Shown: positions 1 to 9,387, numbered from the stretch's first letter. The stretch is 64,000 nucleotides of DNA from Roseovarius pelagicus (GCF_025639885.1 NZ_CP106739.1:104063-168062); one strand, 5' to 3'. The notes: generated from the letters alone by a model not told the origin. Made by a program: numbers and translations.

Positions 1-306
1 GATATCCGGCGCGACGCCCGGCACCTGTTCGAAATCACCGCAGAAATACTGGGGTTCAAGAAGCTGCATCTGGTCCCGACAGGCGGCAGTGATCTGGCCG
101 AACAATCGCGCGAGCAGTGGAACGACGGCAACAACGTGCTGGCGCTGCGGCCCGGCGTGGTGATCGGCTACGACCGCAACGACGACACCAACGCGGCACT
201 CAAGGGCGCGGGCATCGAGGTGCTGGCCATCCCCGGTGCCGAACTGGGCCGGGGCCGGGGCGGCAGCCATTGCATGAGCTGCCCCACCATCCGCGGCGCG
301 ATCTGA
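1..306 (+). CDS. arcA: Arginine deiminase, C-terminal part (cut by window start)
   Basis: Arginine deiminase converts arginine to citrulline and ammonia, the first step of the cytoplasmic arginine deiminase pathway. Only the last 101 codons are present. The reading frame is open from base 1 and ends at TGA 304-306. The C-terminal loop [11 protein letters not shown] carries the nucleophilic cysteine expected in this family (usual form GRGGxHCMTxP). Ornithine carbamoyltransferase follows 15 bases downstream and carbamate kinase after it, the classic arcABC order, which supports the name. The N-terminal three quarters lie outside the window. Confidence 0.93.
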   Translation, partial: DIRRDARHLFEITAEILGFKKLHLVPTGGSDLAEQSREQWNDGNNVLALRPGVVIGYDRNDDTNAALKGAGIEVLAIPGAELGRGRGGSHCMSCPTIRGAI

Positions 307-321
307 CAAAAGGAAAATAAC

Positions 322-1323
322 ATGTCTTACAATCTGAGAAACCGCCACTTTCTGACTTTGCGCGATTTCAGCCCGCAGGAAATTGGCTTCCTGCTGAAGC
401 TCTCGGCCGACCTCAAGGCGGCGAAATACGGCGGCTACGAGGTGCCGCGCCTGTCCGGCAAGGAAATCGCGCTGATCTTCGAAAAGGACAGCACCCGCAC
501 CCGCGTCGGCTTTGAGGTGGCGGCCCACGATCAGGGCGCGCATGTCACCTATCTGGGGCCTTCGGGGTCGCATCTGGGCAATAAGGAGACCGTCAAGGAC
601 ACCGCCCGCGTGTTGGGCCGGGTCTATGACGCGATCGAATATCGCGGCTTTGGCCAGCCCATCGTGGAAACCCTGGCGGAACATGCCGGGGTGCCCGTCT
701 ATAACGGGCTGACGGACGAATTTCACCCCACGCAGATCCTCGCCGATTTCCTGACCATGACGGAACATTCCGACAAACCGATCAGCCAGATCGCTTTTGC
801 CTTTCTGGGCGATGCGGGCAACAACATGGGCGACAGCCTGCTGATCGGCGCGGCCAAGATGGGCATGGATGTGCGGCTCTGTGCGCCCGAAAGCCTGTGG
901 CCCGACCAGGCCATCCGCGAAGAGGCCGAGGCCATCGCCGCCGAGACCGGCGCACGGATCACCCTGACCGAAGACGTGGATGCCGCCGTGGCCGGCGTCG
1001 AATTCGTCTATACCGACGTCTGGGTGTCGATGGGCGAGGCCAAGGAGAAATGGGAGGAACGGATCAATCTCTTGATGCCCTATCAGGTCAACGCCGATGT
1101 GATGGCGAAAACCGGCAATCCGCAGACAAAATTCATGCACTGCCTGCCAGCCTTTCACAACGCCGAGACCGAGGTGGGCGCCGACATCGCCAGAAACTTC
1201 GACATCACGGCGATGGAGGTGACCGAGGACGTGTTCGAGAGTCCGGCCTCCATCGTGTTCGATCAGGCGGAAAACCGGTTGCACACGATCAAGGCGGTCC
1301 TTGTCGCCACGTTGGGGAACTAG
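322..1323 (+). CDS. arcB: Ornithine carbamoyltransferase, catabolic (arginine deiminase pathway)
   Basis: This 333-residue cytoplasmic enzyme exchanges citrulline plus phosphate with ornithine plus carbamoyl phosphate. The carbamoyl-phosphate motif STRTR is at residues 57-61, the HPTQ motif lies near residue 135, and the ornithine-binding HCLPAFH lies near residue 273. Full length is normal for the family. An AAAGGAAAA ribosome site precedes ATG 322. Its place between arcA and arcC argues for the catabolic ArcB rather than biosynthetic ArgF. The two paralogues share all motifs, so operon context decides the assignment. Confidence 0.95.
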   Translation: MSYNLRNRHFLTLRDFSPQEIGFLLKLSADLKAAKYGGYEVPRLSGKEIALIFEKDSTRTRVGFEVAAHDQGAHVTYLGPSGSHLGNKETVKDTARVLGRVYDAIEYRGFGQPIVETLAEHAGVPVYNGLTDEFHPTQILADFLTMTEHSDKPISQIAFAFLGDAGNNMGDSLLIGAAKMGMDVRLCAPESLWPDQAIREEAEAIAAETGARITLTEDVDAAVAGVEFVYTDVWVSMGEAKEKWEERINLLMPYQVNADVMAKTGNPQTKFMHCLPAFHNAETEVGADIARNFDITAMEVTEDVFESPASIVFDQAENRLHTIKAVLVATLGN

Positions 1324-1325
1324 TC

Positions 1326-2252
1326 GTGCTGGTGGTCGCAGCCCTTGGCGGCAATGCCCTGTTGCAACGCGGGCAACCCCTGACCGCAGAGAACCAGCGC
1401 GCCAACGTCCGCGCGGCGTCCGCGGCGCTGGCAGACGTCGTGCGCGCCGGGCATCGGTTGGTCGTGACCCACGGCAACGGGCCGCAGGTCGGGCTGCTGG
1501 CACTTCAGGGCGCGGCCTACAAGCCCGACGAGGCATATCCGCTCGACGTGCTGGGGGCCGAAACCGGCGGCATGATCGGCTACATGATCGAGCAGGAGCT
1601 CGAGAATGCCCTGGATCATGCGCATCCCGTGGCCACGCTGCTGACGCAGGTCGTGGTCGACGGTCAGGACCCCTCGTTTCGCAATCCCACCAAGTTCATC
1701 GGTCCGGTCTATTCCCGCGACGAGGCCGAGTCCCGCGCCAAAGCCGCCGGCTGGAGCATCGCGCAGGACGGAGACAAATGGCGGCGCGTGGTGCCTTCGC
1801 CCGCGCCGCAGGACATCCCGGATCTGCGCGTTCTGCGCCTGTTGCTGGATCAGGGCGTGATCGTGATCTGCACCGGGGGTGGCGGTATTCCGGTGCTGCG
1901 CCTGCCCGACGGGAGCATGACCGGTATCGAGGCGGTGATCGACAAGGATGCCGCCAGCGCGCTGCTCGCGCGACGGCTGGGCGCGGACGCGCTGCTTCTG
2001 CTGACCGATGTGGACGCGGTGTACCGGGATTTTGGAACCGACAAAGCAACGAAGGAAACGTGGCTATCGCCGCAGGACGCACTGCAATTTAATGCACCCG
2101 CAGGGTCAATGGCCCCGAAACTGGCCGCTGCAGCGGCATTCGCCGTTGAGGGTGGATTGGCAGCTATCGGGCGGCTTGAGGATGCCACACAGATCATAAT
2201 CGGGGCTGCAGGCACACAGGTTTCAGATAAGAGCGAAGGTAAAGAGAGATGA
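1326..2252 (+). CDS. arcC: Carbamate kinase
   Basis: Carbamate kinase uses carbamoyl phosphate and ADP to make ATP, carbamate and then ammonia plus CO2, the energy-yielding last step of the pathway. The protein has 308 residues with the amino-acid-kinase-fold motifs ALGGNALLQRG near the N-terminus, THGNGPQVG near residue 50 and CTGGGGIPV in the middle. The start is GTG 1326, two bases after the arcB stop, because the family begins directly before the ALGGNAL motif; the same frame is open further upstream but overlaps arcB. The stop overlaps the ATG of the following cytochrome gene (ATGA), so the next gene may be translationally coupled although it is functionally unrelated. Confidence 0.93.
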   Translation: MLVVAALGGNALLQRGQPLTAENQRANVRAASAALADVVRAGHRLVVTHGNGPQVGLLALQGAAYKPDEAYPLDVLGAETGGMIGYMIEQELENALDHAHPVATLLTQVVVDGQDPSFRNPTKFIGPVYSRDEAESRAKAAGWSIAQDGDKWRRVVPSPAPQDIPDLRVLRLLLDQGVIVICTGGGGIPVLRLPDGSMTGIEAVIDKDAASALLARRLGADALLLLTDVDAVYRDFGTDKATKETWLSPQDALQFNAPAGSMAPKLAAAAAFAVEGGLAAIGRLEDATQIIIGAAGTQVSDKSEGKER

Positions 2253-2752
2253 ATGCCCTTCGGTTGCGTATCGGGGCCTTCACCGCAGTCGCCATTGCTG
2301 GTGCACTCGCTTCTGCAGGTACTCCGGACAAGGCCACGTCTCATGCAACAGCGGCGTCAGACACGACATTGGCCACGGGTCTGACCTTTCCTCCTATGGA
2401 TGCTGCCAAAGGCCGCCTGTTGTTCGTCTCGAAAGCATGTGTTGTTTGCCATTCGGTGAATGGTGTTGGGGGCAGGAATGCGCAACCTCTGGACGCCAGA
2501 TTCATGGACCGGCCTATGAATCCCTTCGACTTTGCCGCGCGTATGTGGCGCGGCGCTGAAAGCATGGTGATGATGCAGCGCTATGAGCTGGGCGATGTGA
2601 TTCATCTATCGGGTCAGGAATTGGCCGATATTATTGCCTTTGTGCACGACCCGGAAGAGCAGGCCAAATTGTCTAACACGGACATTCCCGAGCTTACGCA
2701 ATTGATGATGGAACATGCAGATGCCGAAATGCTTGGGGTGCCCCACGACTGA
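2249..2752 (+). CDS. Small c-type cytochrome, exported
   Basis: This 167-residue protein has an N-terminal export signal (roughly residues 1-25) and one haem-binding CVVCH motif near residue 64. A distal Met in the MVMMQR region could be the axial ligand. It should be a periplasmic electron carrier. The ATG overlaps the arcC stop, yet the base composition is already less GC-rich than in the arc genes, and the gene is followed by an IS3 remnant and metal-linked genes. It probably belongs to the inserted metal region, not to arginine metabolism. The subfamily (for example a SoxX-like or short cytochrome c class I protein) cannot be settled by eye. Confidence 0.8.
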   Translation: MNALRLRIGAFTAVAIAGALASAGTPDKATSHATAASDTTLATGLTFPPMDAAKGRLLFVSKACVVCHSVNGVGGRNAQPLDARFMDRPMNPFDFAARMWRGAESMVMMQRYELGDVIHLSGQELADIIAFVHDPEEQAKLSNTDIPELTQLMMEHADAEMLGVPHD

Positions 2753-2849
2753 GGCTGGTTGGCAATAAACCTGACAGACCATCAGATTCTTCAGATGTGA
2801 AGCGGGAGAAAGAAATGCAGGCTCAAGATATCATGACAAGAAATGGCAT

Positions 2850-3143
2850 TACTGCAGCCGTCGGTGTCAAGACCGCCTGTATCGAGTCCGGATCGCCCTA
2901 GGAGGAAGGCTACTGTGAATGCTTCAACGCAAGGTTCAGGTATGAGCTGCTGAACGGCGAGGTCTTCTACTCGCTATGCGAAGCACAAATCCTGATCGAA
3001 CAATGGAGGAAACACTGCAACACAAACAATCCGATAGTGCTTTGGAATATCGACCACCGGCCCCGGAAACCATCATGCCGATGGAATCCAGGTCAATCAT
3101 GCATTAACATTCAACCTGGACCACTCACGCGGGGCTGATCACT
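2850..3143 (+). pseudogene. IS3-family transposase (OrfB) C-terminal remnant
   Basis: Translation gives the conserved end of an IS3-family DDE integrase-type transposase: KTACIESGSP, then a TAG where the family has W, then EEGYCECFNARFRYELLNGE and a run matching the usual end. Near 3045-3060 the match moves to another frame (PPAPETIMPME), ending with a TWTT-containing tail. The stop, the frameshift and the missing N-terminal two thirds show a dead fragment. It sits just upstream of the Rieske gene and marks an old rearrangement at the edge of the metal region. The coordinates are approximate at both ends. Confidence 0.85.
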
Positions 3144-3182
3144 GCCGAGTTTATAGCGATACAGTCTATTACAAAAAGCTTC

Positions 3183-3213
3183 TTGAGCTTTCGGTACTGG
3201 AGTCCTCTATAAG
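3183..3213 (+). promoter_or_regulatory. MerR-type promoter (19-base spacer) before the Rieske gene
   Basis: The -35 element TTGAGC (3183-3188) and the -10 element TATAAG (3208-3213) are 19 bases apart. The spacer contains a TTTCGGTACTGGAG dyad like CueR/MerR operators. The long spacer is diagnostic of promoters activated by MerR-family DNA distortion. The predicted transcription start falls at about 3219-3221, on or next to the ATG, so the message may be leaderless. Confidence 0.65.
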
Positions 3214-3218
3214 AAATC

Positions 3219-3779
3219 ATGACAGAGCTTACCGACCATTCAGCGCGGCGCGATTTCCTTTATTATGCAACTGCCGGTGCAGGGGCGGTGGCCACGGGCG
3301 CGGCGATTTGGCCGCTGATCAACCAGATGAACCCTGCTGCTGATGTCAGGGCTCTGCTAAGTATCCGCGTGGATATCTCCGGGATGACACCTGGCACCCA
3401 ACTCACTGTAAAATGGCGGGGAAAGCCAGTGTTCATCCGCTACCGAACCACAGAGGAAATTGCTGCGGCACGTTCCGAAAATGTTGCCGACCTTCCCGAC
3501 ACCATCGCGAGAAACCCCAATTTCGATGGGGACGTCGCGGCCACCGATGCGCACCGGGCAGTTCCGGGCCGCGAAGAGTATCTGGTCATGATCGGCGTGT
3601 GCACCCACCTGGGATGTGTTCCGCTTGGAAACAGCTCCGGCGATTTCGGAGGTTGGTTCTGTCCTTGCCACGGTTCGCATTATGACACGGCTGGGCGGAT
3701 CAGGAAGGGGCCCGCACCAGAAAATCTTCATATTCCGAAACTTTCGCTGTCGGATGAGTTAATTCTCATTTTGGGATAA
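3219..3779 (+). CDS. petA: Ubiquinol-cytochrome c reductase Rieske iron-sulfur subunit, stand-alone
   Basis: This 186-residue protein has the Rieske [2Fe-2S] ligand boxes CTHLGC (near residue 128) and CPCHGSHYD (near residue 148). It also has an N-terminal [11 protein letters not shown] segment with a membrane anchor and Tat-type twin arginine. Length and order match the bc1 complex Rieske protein, which passes electrons from quinol to cytochrome c1 in the periplasm. No cytochrome b or c1 gene is next to it. It sits alone under a MerR-type promoter inside a metal-resistance region, so it is probably a second, metal-induced copy. That role is an inference. Confidence 0.9.
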   Translation: MTELTDHSARRDFLYYATAGAGAVATGAAIWPLINQMNPAADVRALLSIRVDISGMTPGTQLTVKWRGKPVFIRYRTTEEIAAARSENVADLPDTIARNPNFDGDVAATDAHRAVPGREEYLVMIGVCTHLGCVPLGNSSGDFGGWFCPCHGSHYDTAGRIRKGPAPENLHIPKLSLSDELILILG

Positions 3780-3832
3780 GGTGGCGTTTGGGACTCCTCG
3801 CGTAAGGTCGGCCAAGGTCGGCGGATCGAAGT

Positions 3833-4756
3833 TTACGCGGTTTCGGGTTCCTTTTGGCCGCGATCCCGATTTTTCTTTCGAAAAACCCACCAGATCAGCA
3901 TCAGCCCGGCAAAGATCATCGGCAGCGACAATGTCTGTCCCATCGTCAGCCCGCCAGTCCCGAAATGCAGCGCGTGTCCGATGGGGTTCCCTTCGGACAC
4001 GAATTGCATGTCCGGCTGCCGGAAAAACTCTACAAATGCTCTCGACAGACCATAACCCGCCAAGAAAGTCCCCGTGACGGCACCGGGCCATTTCAGCCAA
4101 CCGCGCCGCCAGGCTAGGATCAGTAGCAGACCTCCCAGGAGGAGCCCTTCAAGCAGCGCTTGATAGAGTTGGGACGGATGCCTCGCGCACAGTCCCGTGA
4201 CGCCTGGGCAAGCTTGTGCAGCCTGTCCCGGGAAAATGACGCCCCACCAAACGTCAGTTGGACGACCCCAGAGTTCGTTGTTCGTGAAGTTGGCAAGACG
4301 CCCGAGCAAAAGTCCCGGTGGTGTAGCCAGGGCCAGGAGGTCCGCGGTACCAAGAAGTGGAGCACGCTGGCGGGTGCTAAACACCGTGCCCGCAATTATC
4401 ACACCGATGAAACCACCGTGAAATGACATGCCGCCTTGCCAGACCATAAAGATCTCCAGCGGGTTTTGCAGGTAATATTCGGGCTGATACAATATCACGA
4501 AACCCAGCCGCCCGCCGATGATCACCCCGAGGATGATCCAAGTGGCCAGATCCTCGACCTGCTTGGACGTCAGAGGTGGACCCGATATCGGCCAGAACGC
4601 AGCCCGATTGGCGGATAGGACACAAATCCACATGCCGATGACAATGCCCACGATATAGGCGAGCGCATACCAGCGCAGCGCGAAGTGAAAGGTGCCGATA
4701 TCGATGGCAAAGAGCTCCGTGCCGATATCTGGGAAAGGAATCGCGGCGGCCAGCAT
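3833..4756 (-). CDS. lgt: Prolipoprotein diacylglyceryl transferase
   Basis: Lgt moves diacylglycerol from phosphatidylglycerol to the lipobox cysteine of prolipoproteins in the inner membrane. The 307-residue protein has seven or so hydrophobic segments, the HGGFIG motif, the Lgt signature [16 protein letters not shown] and [12 protein letters not shown], all expected in active enzymes. It is the last gene of a five-gene minus-strand run (from 8009) headed by a MerR-type promoter and follows the permease gene by 11 bases. A chromosomal lgt is normally elsewhere, so this may be an extra copy. Its location in a metal-responsive operon is odd. Confidence 0.92.
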   Translation of the reverse strand: MLAAAIPFPDIGTELFAIDIGTFHFALRWYALAYIVGIVIGMWICVLSANRAAFWPISGPPLTSKQVEDLATWIILGVIIGGRLGFVILYQPEYYLQNPLEIFMVWQGGMSFHGGFIGVIIAGTVFSTRQRAPLLGTADLLALATPPGLLLGRLANFTNNELWGRPTDVWWGVIFPGQAAQACPGVTGLCARHPSQLYQALLEGLLLGGLLLILAWRRGWLKWPGAVTGTFLAGYGLSRAFVEFFRQPDMQFVSEGNPIGHALHFGTGGLTMGQTLSLPMIFAGLMLIWWVFRKKNRDRGQKEPETA

Positions 4757-4767
4757 TGCGGACCCTC

Positions 4768-6090
4768 CTACATGTGAGAATGTGATTGAGACTGGTCTTC
4801 ATTATCCGGACGAAGACGCAGGAACAGCCATACAAAGGCAAAGACAGTTGCCATCAAACCGAACGAGACAATCACGATGAGTGGGTCGCTTTGCCATTTC
4901 AGAGCGGCGAAGGTCGACAGCACAACGGCATCCAGAGCGATCGCGCTGAGCAATACCCATCCGCTCGCCTTGACGTCCTCCTTCAAGTGACGGAACACCC
5001 CCCAGTGGATGATGATGTCCATCACCAGATAGAAGAAAGCGCCAAGCGAGGCGATCCGGCTGAGGTCGAAGAAAATCGCCAGAAAGCTGGCAATCACCAC
5101 GGTGTAGACCAGCGTATGGTCGCGGATCGCCCCCGGCATACCAAAATGGCTATGGGGGATCAGCTTCATGTCGGTCAACATGGCAAGCATACGGGACACC
5201 GCGAAGATGCTCGCGATCAGGCCTGAAGATGTGGCGACGATGGCCAGCAGGACAGTCAGGTAAAAGCCGGTTCGACCAAGGGTCGGGGCAGCGGCCTCTG
5301 CCAAGGCATAGTCCTTGGCTGCGATGATCTGCTCCAGAGTCAGACTGGACCCTACGGCAAAGGCGACCAGCAGATAGACGATGACGCAGAGACCGATGGA
5401 TACGATGATCGCCCGTCCGACATTGCGGTGCGGCTCGGTGACTTCGGCTCCGCTGTTGGTGATTGTCGTGAAGCCCTTGAACGCGAGGATTGAAAGCGCC
5501 ACGGACGCGACAAAGCCGGTGATCTGCGTCGATTGCTGGTCGGTGGCCGCCTCGAAAGAGATGCCGCCCGCCCAGAGCGCGGCCGCCCCGAAAAGTGCGA
5601 TACCGCCGACCTTGATGATCGCCATCACGATCGAGAACAGCCCGACGGATCGGTTACCCGCAGCATTGACCAGATAGGCAAAGACGATCAGGCCGACGGC
5701 GAGGGCTGGCACTTTCCAGCCGGATTGCTCCATGCCAAGGCCTCGCAACAAATAGGTGGCAAAGGTCCGTGCAACAAGGCTTTCGTTGATGACCATCGAC
5801 AGCGCCATGAGCAGGGCTGCTCCTGCAGCAACGGTTGTCGGTCCGTAGGCCTTTTGCAGGATCATCGCGATACCGCCAGCCGAAGGATAGGCGTTCGACA
5901 TCTTGATGTAGGTATAGGCGCTGAATGCGGTGACGATAGCGCCCGCGATGAACGACAGCGGGAAAAGCGGCCCGGCAAGCTGTGCTATCTGCCCGGTCAG
6001 GGCGAATATCCCCGCGCCGATCATCACACCCGTGCCCATTGCGATTGCGCCGGCAAGCGTGATGCTGTTCGCCTTGTATTCCGAATTCAT
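4768..6090 (-). CDS. APC-superfamily amino acid permease
   Basis: This 440-residue integral membrane protein has about twelve hydrophobic segments. It begins with the APC-typical glycine-rich first helix ([16 protein letters not shown]) and continues with the [16 protein letters not shown] region. It should be a cation-coupled amino acid importer or exchanger; the substrate cannot be read from the sequence. Its ATG immediately follows the TAG of the upstream ATC-hydrolase-like gene, so the two are tightly coupled. The C-terminus is polar and His-rich (QSQSHSHM), which could bind metal. Confidence 0.85.
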   Translation of the reverse strand: MNSEYKANSITLAGAIAMGTGVMIGAGIFALTGQIAQLAGPLFPLSFIAGAIVTAFSAYTYIKMSNAYPSAGGIAMILQKAYGPTTVAAGAALLMALSMVINESLVARTFATYLLRGLGMEQSGWKVPALAVGLIVFAYLVNAAGNRSVGLFSIVMAIIKVGGIALFGAAALWAGGISFEAATDQQSTQITGFVASVALSILAFKGFTTITNSGAEVTEPHRNVGRAIIVSIGLCVIVYLLVAFAVGSSLTLEQIIAAKDYALAEAAAPTLGRTGFYLTVLLAIVATSSGLIASIFAVSRMLAMLTDMKLIPHSHFGMPGAIRDHTLVYTVVIASFLAIFFDLSRIASLGAFFYLVMDIIIHWGVFRHLKEDVKASGWVLLSAIALDAVVLSTFAALKWQSDPLIVIVSFGLMATVFAFVWLFLRLRPDNEDQSQSHSHM

Positions 6091-6891
6091 CTAGACGTTC
6101 CTTTCGTCGAATCGGCTTGTGCCGTTGGGTCGGCTCATCTGTCCATAGGCCTGCGCCTTCCAGCACATATCGCAAACCCGGTCCCCGGCCGAGAGCGTAT
6201 GAGGCCTTTGGTAATGCCCACGTTTGCCATCGCTGGCGATGAAGTCCGCGCCGGGCCAATCGTACCGGCACCAGCTCTGCCGAAATGCCTCCAGCAGTTC
6301 GGGATCTTCGTAGCGTGCGAAGGCTTTCCGAGCGAAGGTTTGCGGCGGGCAATGGGTAAAATGGGTGTTCAGATCGTCGCCATCGCGAAAGACACGCGTT
6401 TCATAGCCCGGGGCACCGACGGGGCGGAAAGGGAAGATCAGCAACGCCCGGATCGTCCAGCGCAGCCTTCGCCCCGGATCGCGGCTGACGATACGGGATG
6501 GCAGGGATGACAGCCGGAGCAGTCGACGGTAGAGATCCCAGCCGACATCGGCCACGACGGAATGTGCGCACTCCACCCTGACCTCGTGCCGACGCAGCGC
6601 CGCATCGGCGGCGATGGTGTAGATGGCAAGCTCCACCATCAGGCGGCTTCCTGCGTTGGGAAGGGTCTGCACTTCGGCGACATCCCGCATGTCCGCTACT
6701 GTCTGCTCCAACGTGGCAAGGAAGCTGTCGATCTCTTCCGGCAGCCAGCGTAGCGTGTCGCCATTCTCAAGGCGCAGCGCCCGATTGCCGAGATGCCGAC
6801 GGCAAGTCCGGCGGACCTCGCGCCGCAGAAGTCGGCGCACCGCTCGCCAACCCGGGGACGGGCGCACGGTGGAAATGCGGCGTTCAGTCAT
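6091..6891 (-). CDS. L-2-amino-thiazoline-4-carboxylate hydrolase-like protein
   Basis: This 266-residue soluble protein is probably related to the L-2-amino-thiazoline-4-carboxylic acid hydrolase-like family. Its C-terminal part holds the late conserved segment ending in GDRVCDMCWK, and its N-terminal half is Arg-rich and helical. The family's activity is known for few members, so no reaction is claimed. ATG 6891 is preferred over ATG 6909. It overlaps the end of the TVP38-like gene by eight bases, and its stop abuts the permease start, so the genes are translated as one operon. Confidence 0.55.
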   Translation of the reverse strand: MTERRISTVRPSPGWRAVRRLLRREVRRTCRRHLGNRALRLENGDTLRWLPEEIDSFLATLEQTVADMRDVAEVQTLPNAGSRLMVELAIYTIAADAALRRHEVRVECAHSVVADVGWDLYRRLLRLSSLPSRIVSRDPGRRLRWTIRALLIFPFRPVGAPGYETRVFRDGDDLNTHFTHCPPQTFARKAFARYEDPELLEAFRQSWCRYDWPGADFIASDGKRGHYQRPHTLSAGDRVCDMCWKAQAYGQMSRPNGTSRFDERNV

Positions 6892-7579
6892 GCGCTGCCC
6901 GCTTTCCAAGACGCTCCCGGATCGCCACGATGACGAGAGGGGTCAGCGTGAGCGCACCAAGCCCGATTGCGGCCCACGCGGCGCGCCCTGTCTCTCCGCT
7001 GACGGCCTCGTTGCCGAAATGGGCGAGAACGAAACTGGCCGGAATGATCCCGGCGAGGGTCGCCACCGCGAAGCGCCAGAAATGCAGACAACTGAGCCCG
7101 GCCGCATAGCTGACGATGTCGAATGAAATGAAGGGCATCAACCGGCTGGCGAAGACCGTGACCGTCAGCGCATTCTGTGATCCGAGCCATCCCTTGTCCA
7201 CTTTGTCGCCGAACCATCTGGTCAAGACATCACGCCCCAAATACCTTGCCAGGGTGAAGGCCACCATCGCCCCGATTTCGGCGCCGACCGCAATGTAGAT
7301 GGTCCCGATCGTATGTCCGTATGCCGCGCCAGCCGCCAGAGCGATTGGCGCGCTTGGAATGGGGGAGGCGACAATCGCGAGGGCCATCAGGGCAATGACG
7401 AGGATCGGGCCCCATGCGCCTGCCCCATTCACCCAGCCGGATATGCGCGCGCCGTTCAGGTTTTCGATTTGGTCGGACAAGGGACCGATGAACAACGCCA
7501 CAGCAACGACTCCAAGCGCGCCAGCGAGGACCAGTTTCGGCACCGTTCCAATCAGATTCCTGTGCGTCATGTGGCCCAT
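6884..7579 (-). CDS. TVP38/TMEM64 (VTT-domain) family membrane protein
   Basis: The 231-residue protein (from ATG 7579) has a hydrophobic N-terminal helix and the VTT/SNARE-associated core. The core includes SPIPSAPIALAAGAAYG, a re-entrant GAxxG region, SRLMPFISFDIVSYAAGL and a C-terminal helix. Members are inner-membrane proteins related to DedA and linked to lipid or proton-dependent membrane homeostasis. The frame is open further upstream, but ATG 7579 lies two bases after the preceding gene's stop and fits the family start. It is the second gene of the metal-regulated run. Confidence 0.85.
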   Translation of the reverse strand: MGHMTHRNLIGTVPKLVLAGALGVVAVALFIGPLSDQIENLNGARISGWVNGAGAWGPILVIALMALAIVASPIPSAPIALAAGAAYGHTIGTIYIAVGAEIGAMVAFTLARYLGRDVLTRWFGDKVDKGWLGSQNALTVTVFASRLMPFISFDIVSYAAGLSCLHFWRFAVATLAGIIPASFVLAHFGNEAVSGETGRAAWAAIGLGALTLTPLVIVAIRERLGKRAAHD

Positions 7580-7580
7580 C

Positions 7581-8009
7581 TCATGGCAGATAGAGACCGA
7601 AGAGAAATTCAGCTGCGAGCAGATCGCAACTGACACAGAGCGGGACATACCAGTCCGGAACCGGCGCGCCGAATGCGCTATTATGGTGCAGAAGATCCCA
7701 GACTGCATGTGCGGCAAGCCCCAACGTCAAGGCAAGCGGGATCCAGAGTAACCCGGCAAGTGCTACAACCGCATAGAATACGGCACCCCCGAGTTCCAAA
7801 CAGAAGGTCGCCATTGATCTGGTCGAGGCGCCAAAGCCGATATAGGCCCCGCCGATCAATGCAAGCGTCAATGCGGCAATCGTCACCAAGGCCTCTTCGG
7901 TCACCCACAGGTGGATCAGCGCAAAGATAATGAACAGACCCGCAACAACGGCGCTTGGTCCTAACTTCGTAGTAACGAGCCGCTTGGTCTGTGATCCAGC
8001 GTTCGACAT
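7581..8009 (-). CDS. Small four-helix membrane protein (DUF6010-like)
   Basis: A 142-residue protein with four hydrophobic segments and a polar loop carrying HAVWDLLHH and VPDWYVPLCVSCD. These His/Cys-containing motifs recall DUF6010-type membrane proteins; the family name is a moderate-confidence recall. Start ATG 8009 is chosen because the MerR-type promoter at 8057-8087 places transcription start near 8050, ruling out the upstream in-frame starts. It is the first gene of the lgt-containing operon. The clustered His and Cys could bind metal, but no function is known. Confidence 0.7.
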   Translation of the reverse strand: MSNAGSQTKRLVTTKLGPSAVVAGLFIIFALIHLWVTEEALVTIAALTLALIGGAYIGFGASTRSMATFCLELGGAVFYAVVALAGLLWIPLALTLGLAAHAVWDLLHHNSAFGAPVPDWYVPLCVSCDLLAAEFLFGLYLP

Positions 8010-8056
8010 GCTGCGTGCCTTCCGTGCCCAGCCGGTTTCATGTTCGATTCCCTCCA

Positions 8057-8087
8057 TCTCTAATGGTTCCAGTAGATGGAATGTCAA
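8057..8087 (-). promoter_or_regulatory. MerR/CueR-type promoter driving the minus-strand lgt operon
   Basis: On the minus strand, -35 TTGACA (8087-8082) and -10 TAGAGA (8062-8057) are separated by exactly 19 bases. The spacer contains the palindrome TTCCATCTACTGGAA. Spacing and palindrome match CueR/ZntR-class operators and closely resemble the site before copA at 20467. Confidence 0.85.
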
Positions 8088-8232
8088 GCCATTGTCGAGG
8101 TGCCATCCTTCACGCGGTGTCAACCGTATCCAGCAACAGCATCCAGAGGCCGCCCATTCCGAAACCCATAACGCCGACCTACTGTTCCACCAATGTGGAG
8201 ACGACGCCGACCAGAGGCTGGCGTCGCAGTCC
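8088..8232 (-). other. Short region with a 19-codon remnant-like ORF
   Basis: Between the lgt-operon promoter and the EF-hand gene lies a minus-strand 19-codon ORF (8169-8110), MGFGMGGLWMLLLDTVDTA. It resembles the membrane start of small SHOCT-type copper-island proteins such as the one at 15432, so it may be a remnant. Nothing else is recognised. Confidence 0.3.
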
Positions 8233-8823
8233 TCAATTTTTGGTGGTGTCGTCAGCTTTGTTCATTTCAGAATCCATGCCTTGACCGCTGCCTGGCTGAC
8301 CCTGCATCTGCCCCATGCCAGAGTGCATCTTCTTCATGCGCTCCATCTTCTTGGCGGGCGCGGCCATTTCATCGCTCGTGATGGCGCCGTCGCCGTCCGC
8401 ATCGAGATGCTGGAAGCGGTCAACCATCTTCTCGCGGATCATCGCGCTGTGCAGCGTCTCGAACTCAGAAATCGACAGCGTGCCGTCGCCGTCGCTATCG
8501 TACTCAGTCAGCTTGGCCTGCATCTGCGTGCGCATCTCCTGCGGCGTCACATTGCCGTCACCGTCGGCATCGAGCATCTGCATCATGGTGCCGTCCATCA
8601 TGCCGCGGCCCATGCCGCCCATCTCGTTGCCGTGCATCCGATGCATCTTCTCCATCATGCCGGACATATCGCCCATCATGCCGGAACCGCCGCCCTGCAT
8701 CATCATGCCGCCACCGTCAGATTTCGATTTTGCACCGTGGCCGTGATCGTTTTGCGCGTATGCCGCGTCGCTGAGACCGGTTGCGGCGATCAACGAGAGA
8801 ACGAGAGTGAAACGTTGTGACAT
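8233..8823 (-). CDS. Exported EF-hand, Met/His-rich protein
   Basis: A 196-residue protein with a signal peptide (cleavage likely after AYAQ) and a Met/Gly/His-rich stretch (residues about 25-85) resembling periplasmic copper-binding segments. It carries three EF-hand loops with the DxDGDG pattern (DADGDGNVT, DSDGDGTLS, DADGDGAIT), which indicates calcium binding in the periplasm. The methionine-rich part suggests copper(I) binding as well, an inference from composition. The stop is TGA 8235-8233. No MerR-type box was found upstream. Confidence 0.8.
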   Translation of the reverse strand: MSQRFTLVLSLIAATGLSDAAYAQNDHGHGAKSKSDGGGMMMQGGGSGMMGDMSGMMEKMHRMHGNEMGGMGRGMMDGTMMQMLDADGDGNVTPQEMRTQMQAKLTEYDSDGDGTLSISEFETLHSAMIREKMVDRFQHLDADGDGAITSDEMAAPAKKMERMKKMHSGMGQMQGQPGSGQGMDSEMNKADDTTKN

Positions 8824-9009
8824 TGGAGCGTTCCTTTATTTCCGAATTGGGGGATTGTTGTAGCAGGATAGCGCCGCCCACAGAACAGGCCCGAGCGATC
8901 CCTTGATGTATTTCCTGTAGGGGCAGCCACAGGACATGGACCTGAGCTGCCCCCGGCCGAGACTGTCAGCGCAATGAATCCGCGCCAGGCGAACCCGTGC
9001 TCACAGTGC
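8824..9009. other. Intergenic, no gene seen
   Basis: This holds the ribosome site of the EF-hand gene (AAAGGAACG on the minus strand) and otherwise nothing recognisable. Confidence 0.5.
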
Positions 9010-9309
9010 TCAGCGATCGTTGCCGGCCTCAGACGGAAGCGGCCCGCTCATTTGGTTGCCGGAGGTGTTGAGGCCGGAATTGTACGACGTGCCCCGGTGA
9101 ACATCGGTGCCCTTTTTCGGAATGAGCGTACCGTCGCTGTATCGGTCGATGTGTTGCACACCGTCATTTGTCGACGAGGTTGCGTTGGCAGCATTGTTCG
9201 TTTCCGGCAACTCGTGGTGACCGGTCACGAAGCCGGTATTTGCTTGGGCGACCGCCCCGGCGGAAATGGCACTGACAAGTGCGAGGGCCTGCATGATATT
9301 GCGCTTCAT
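9010..9309 (-). CDS. Small exported protein of unknown function
   Basis: A 99-residue protein whose start is ATG 9309, because the following MKRNIMQALALVSAISAGAVAQA is a clear signal peptide; the ORF extends 33 codons further upstream without signal features. The mature part is polar, rich in Asn, Thr, Gly and His, with no cysteine and no domain I recognise. It is divergent from the response-regulator gene and shares with it a 180-base regulatory region containing a candidate CopR-type site (9388-9405). It is probably periplasmic and metal-induced, by context only. Confidence 0.65.
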   Translation of the reverse strand: MKRNIMQALALVSAISAGAVAQANTGFVTGHHELPETNNAANATSSTNDGVQHIDRYSDGTLIPKKGTDVHRGTSYNSGLNTSGNQMSGPLPSEAGNDR

Positions 9310-9387
9310 TTTGAAGGTTCCTTTTTTGTTGTCGTGATGCCAATATGGCAAGTCGGCCCAAGACCACAATCGCCCTGCCAAGCCGGA

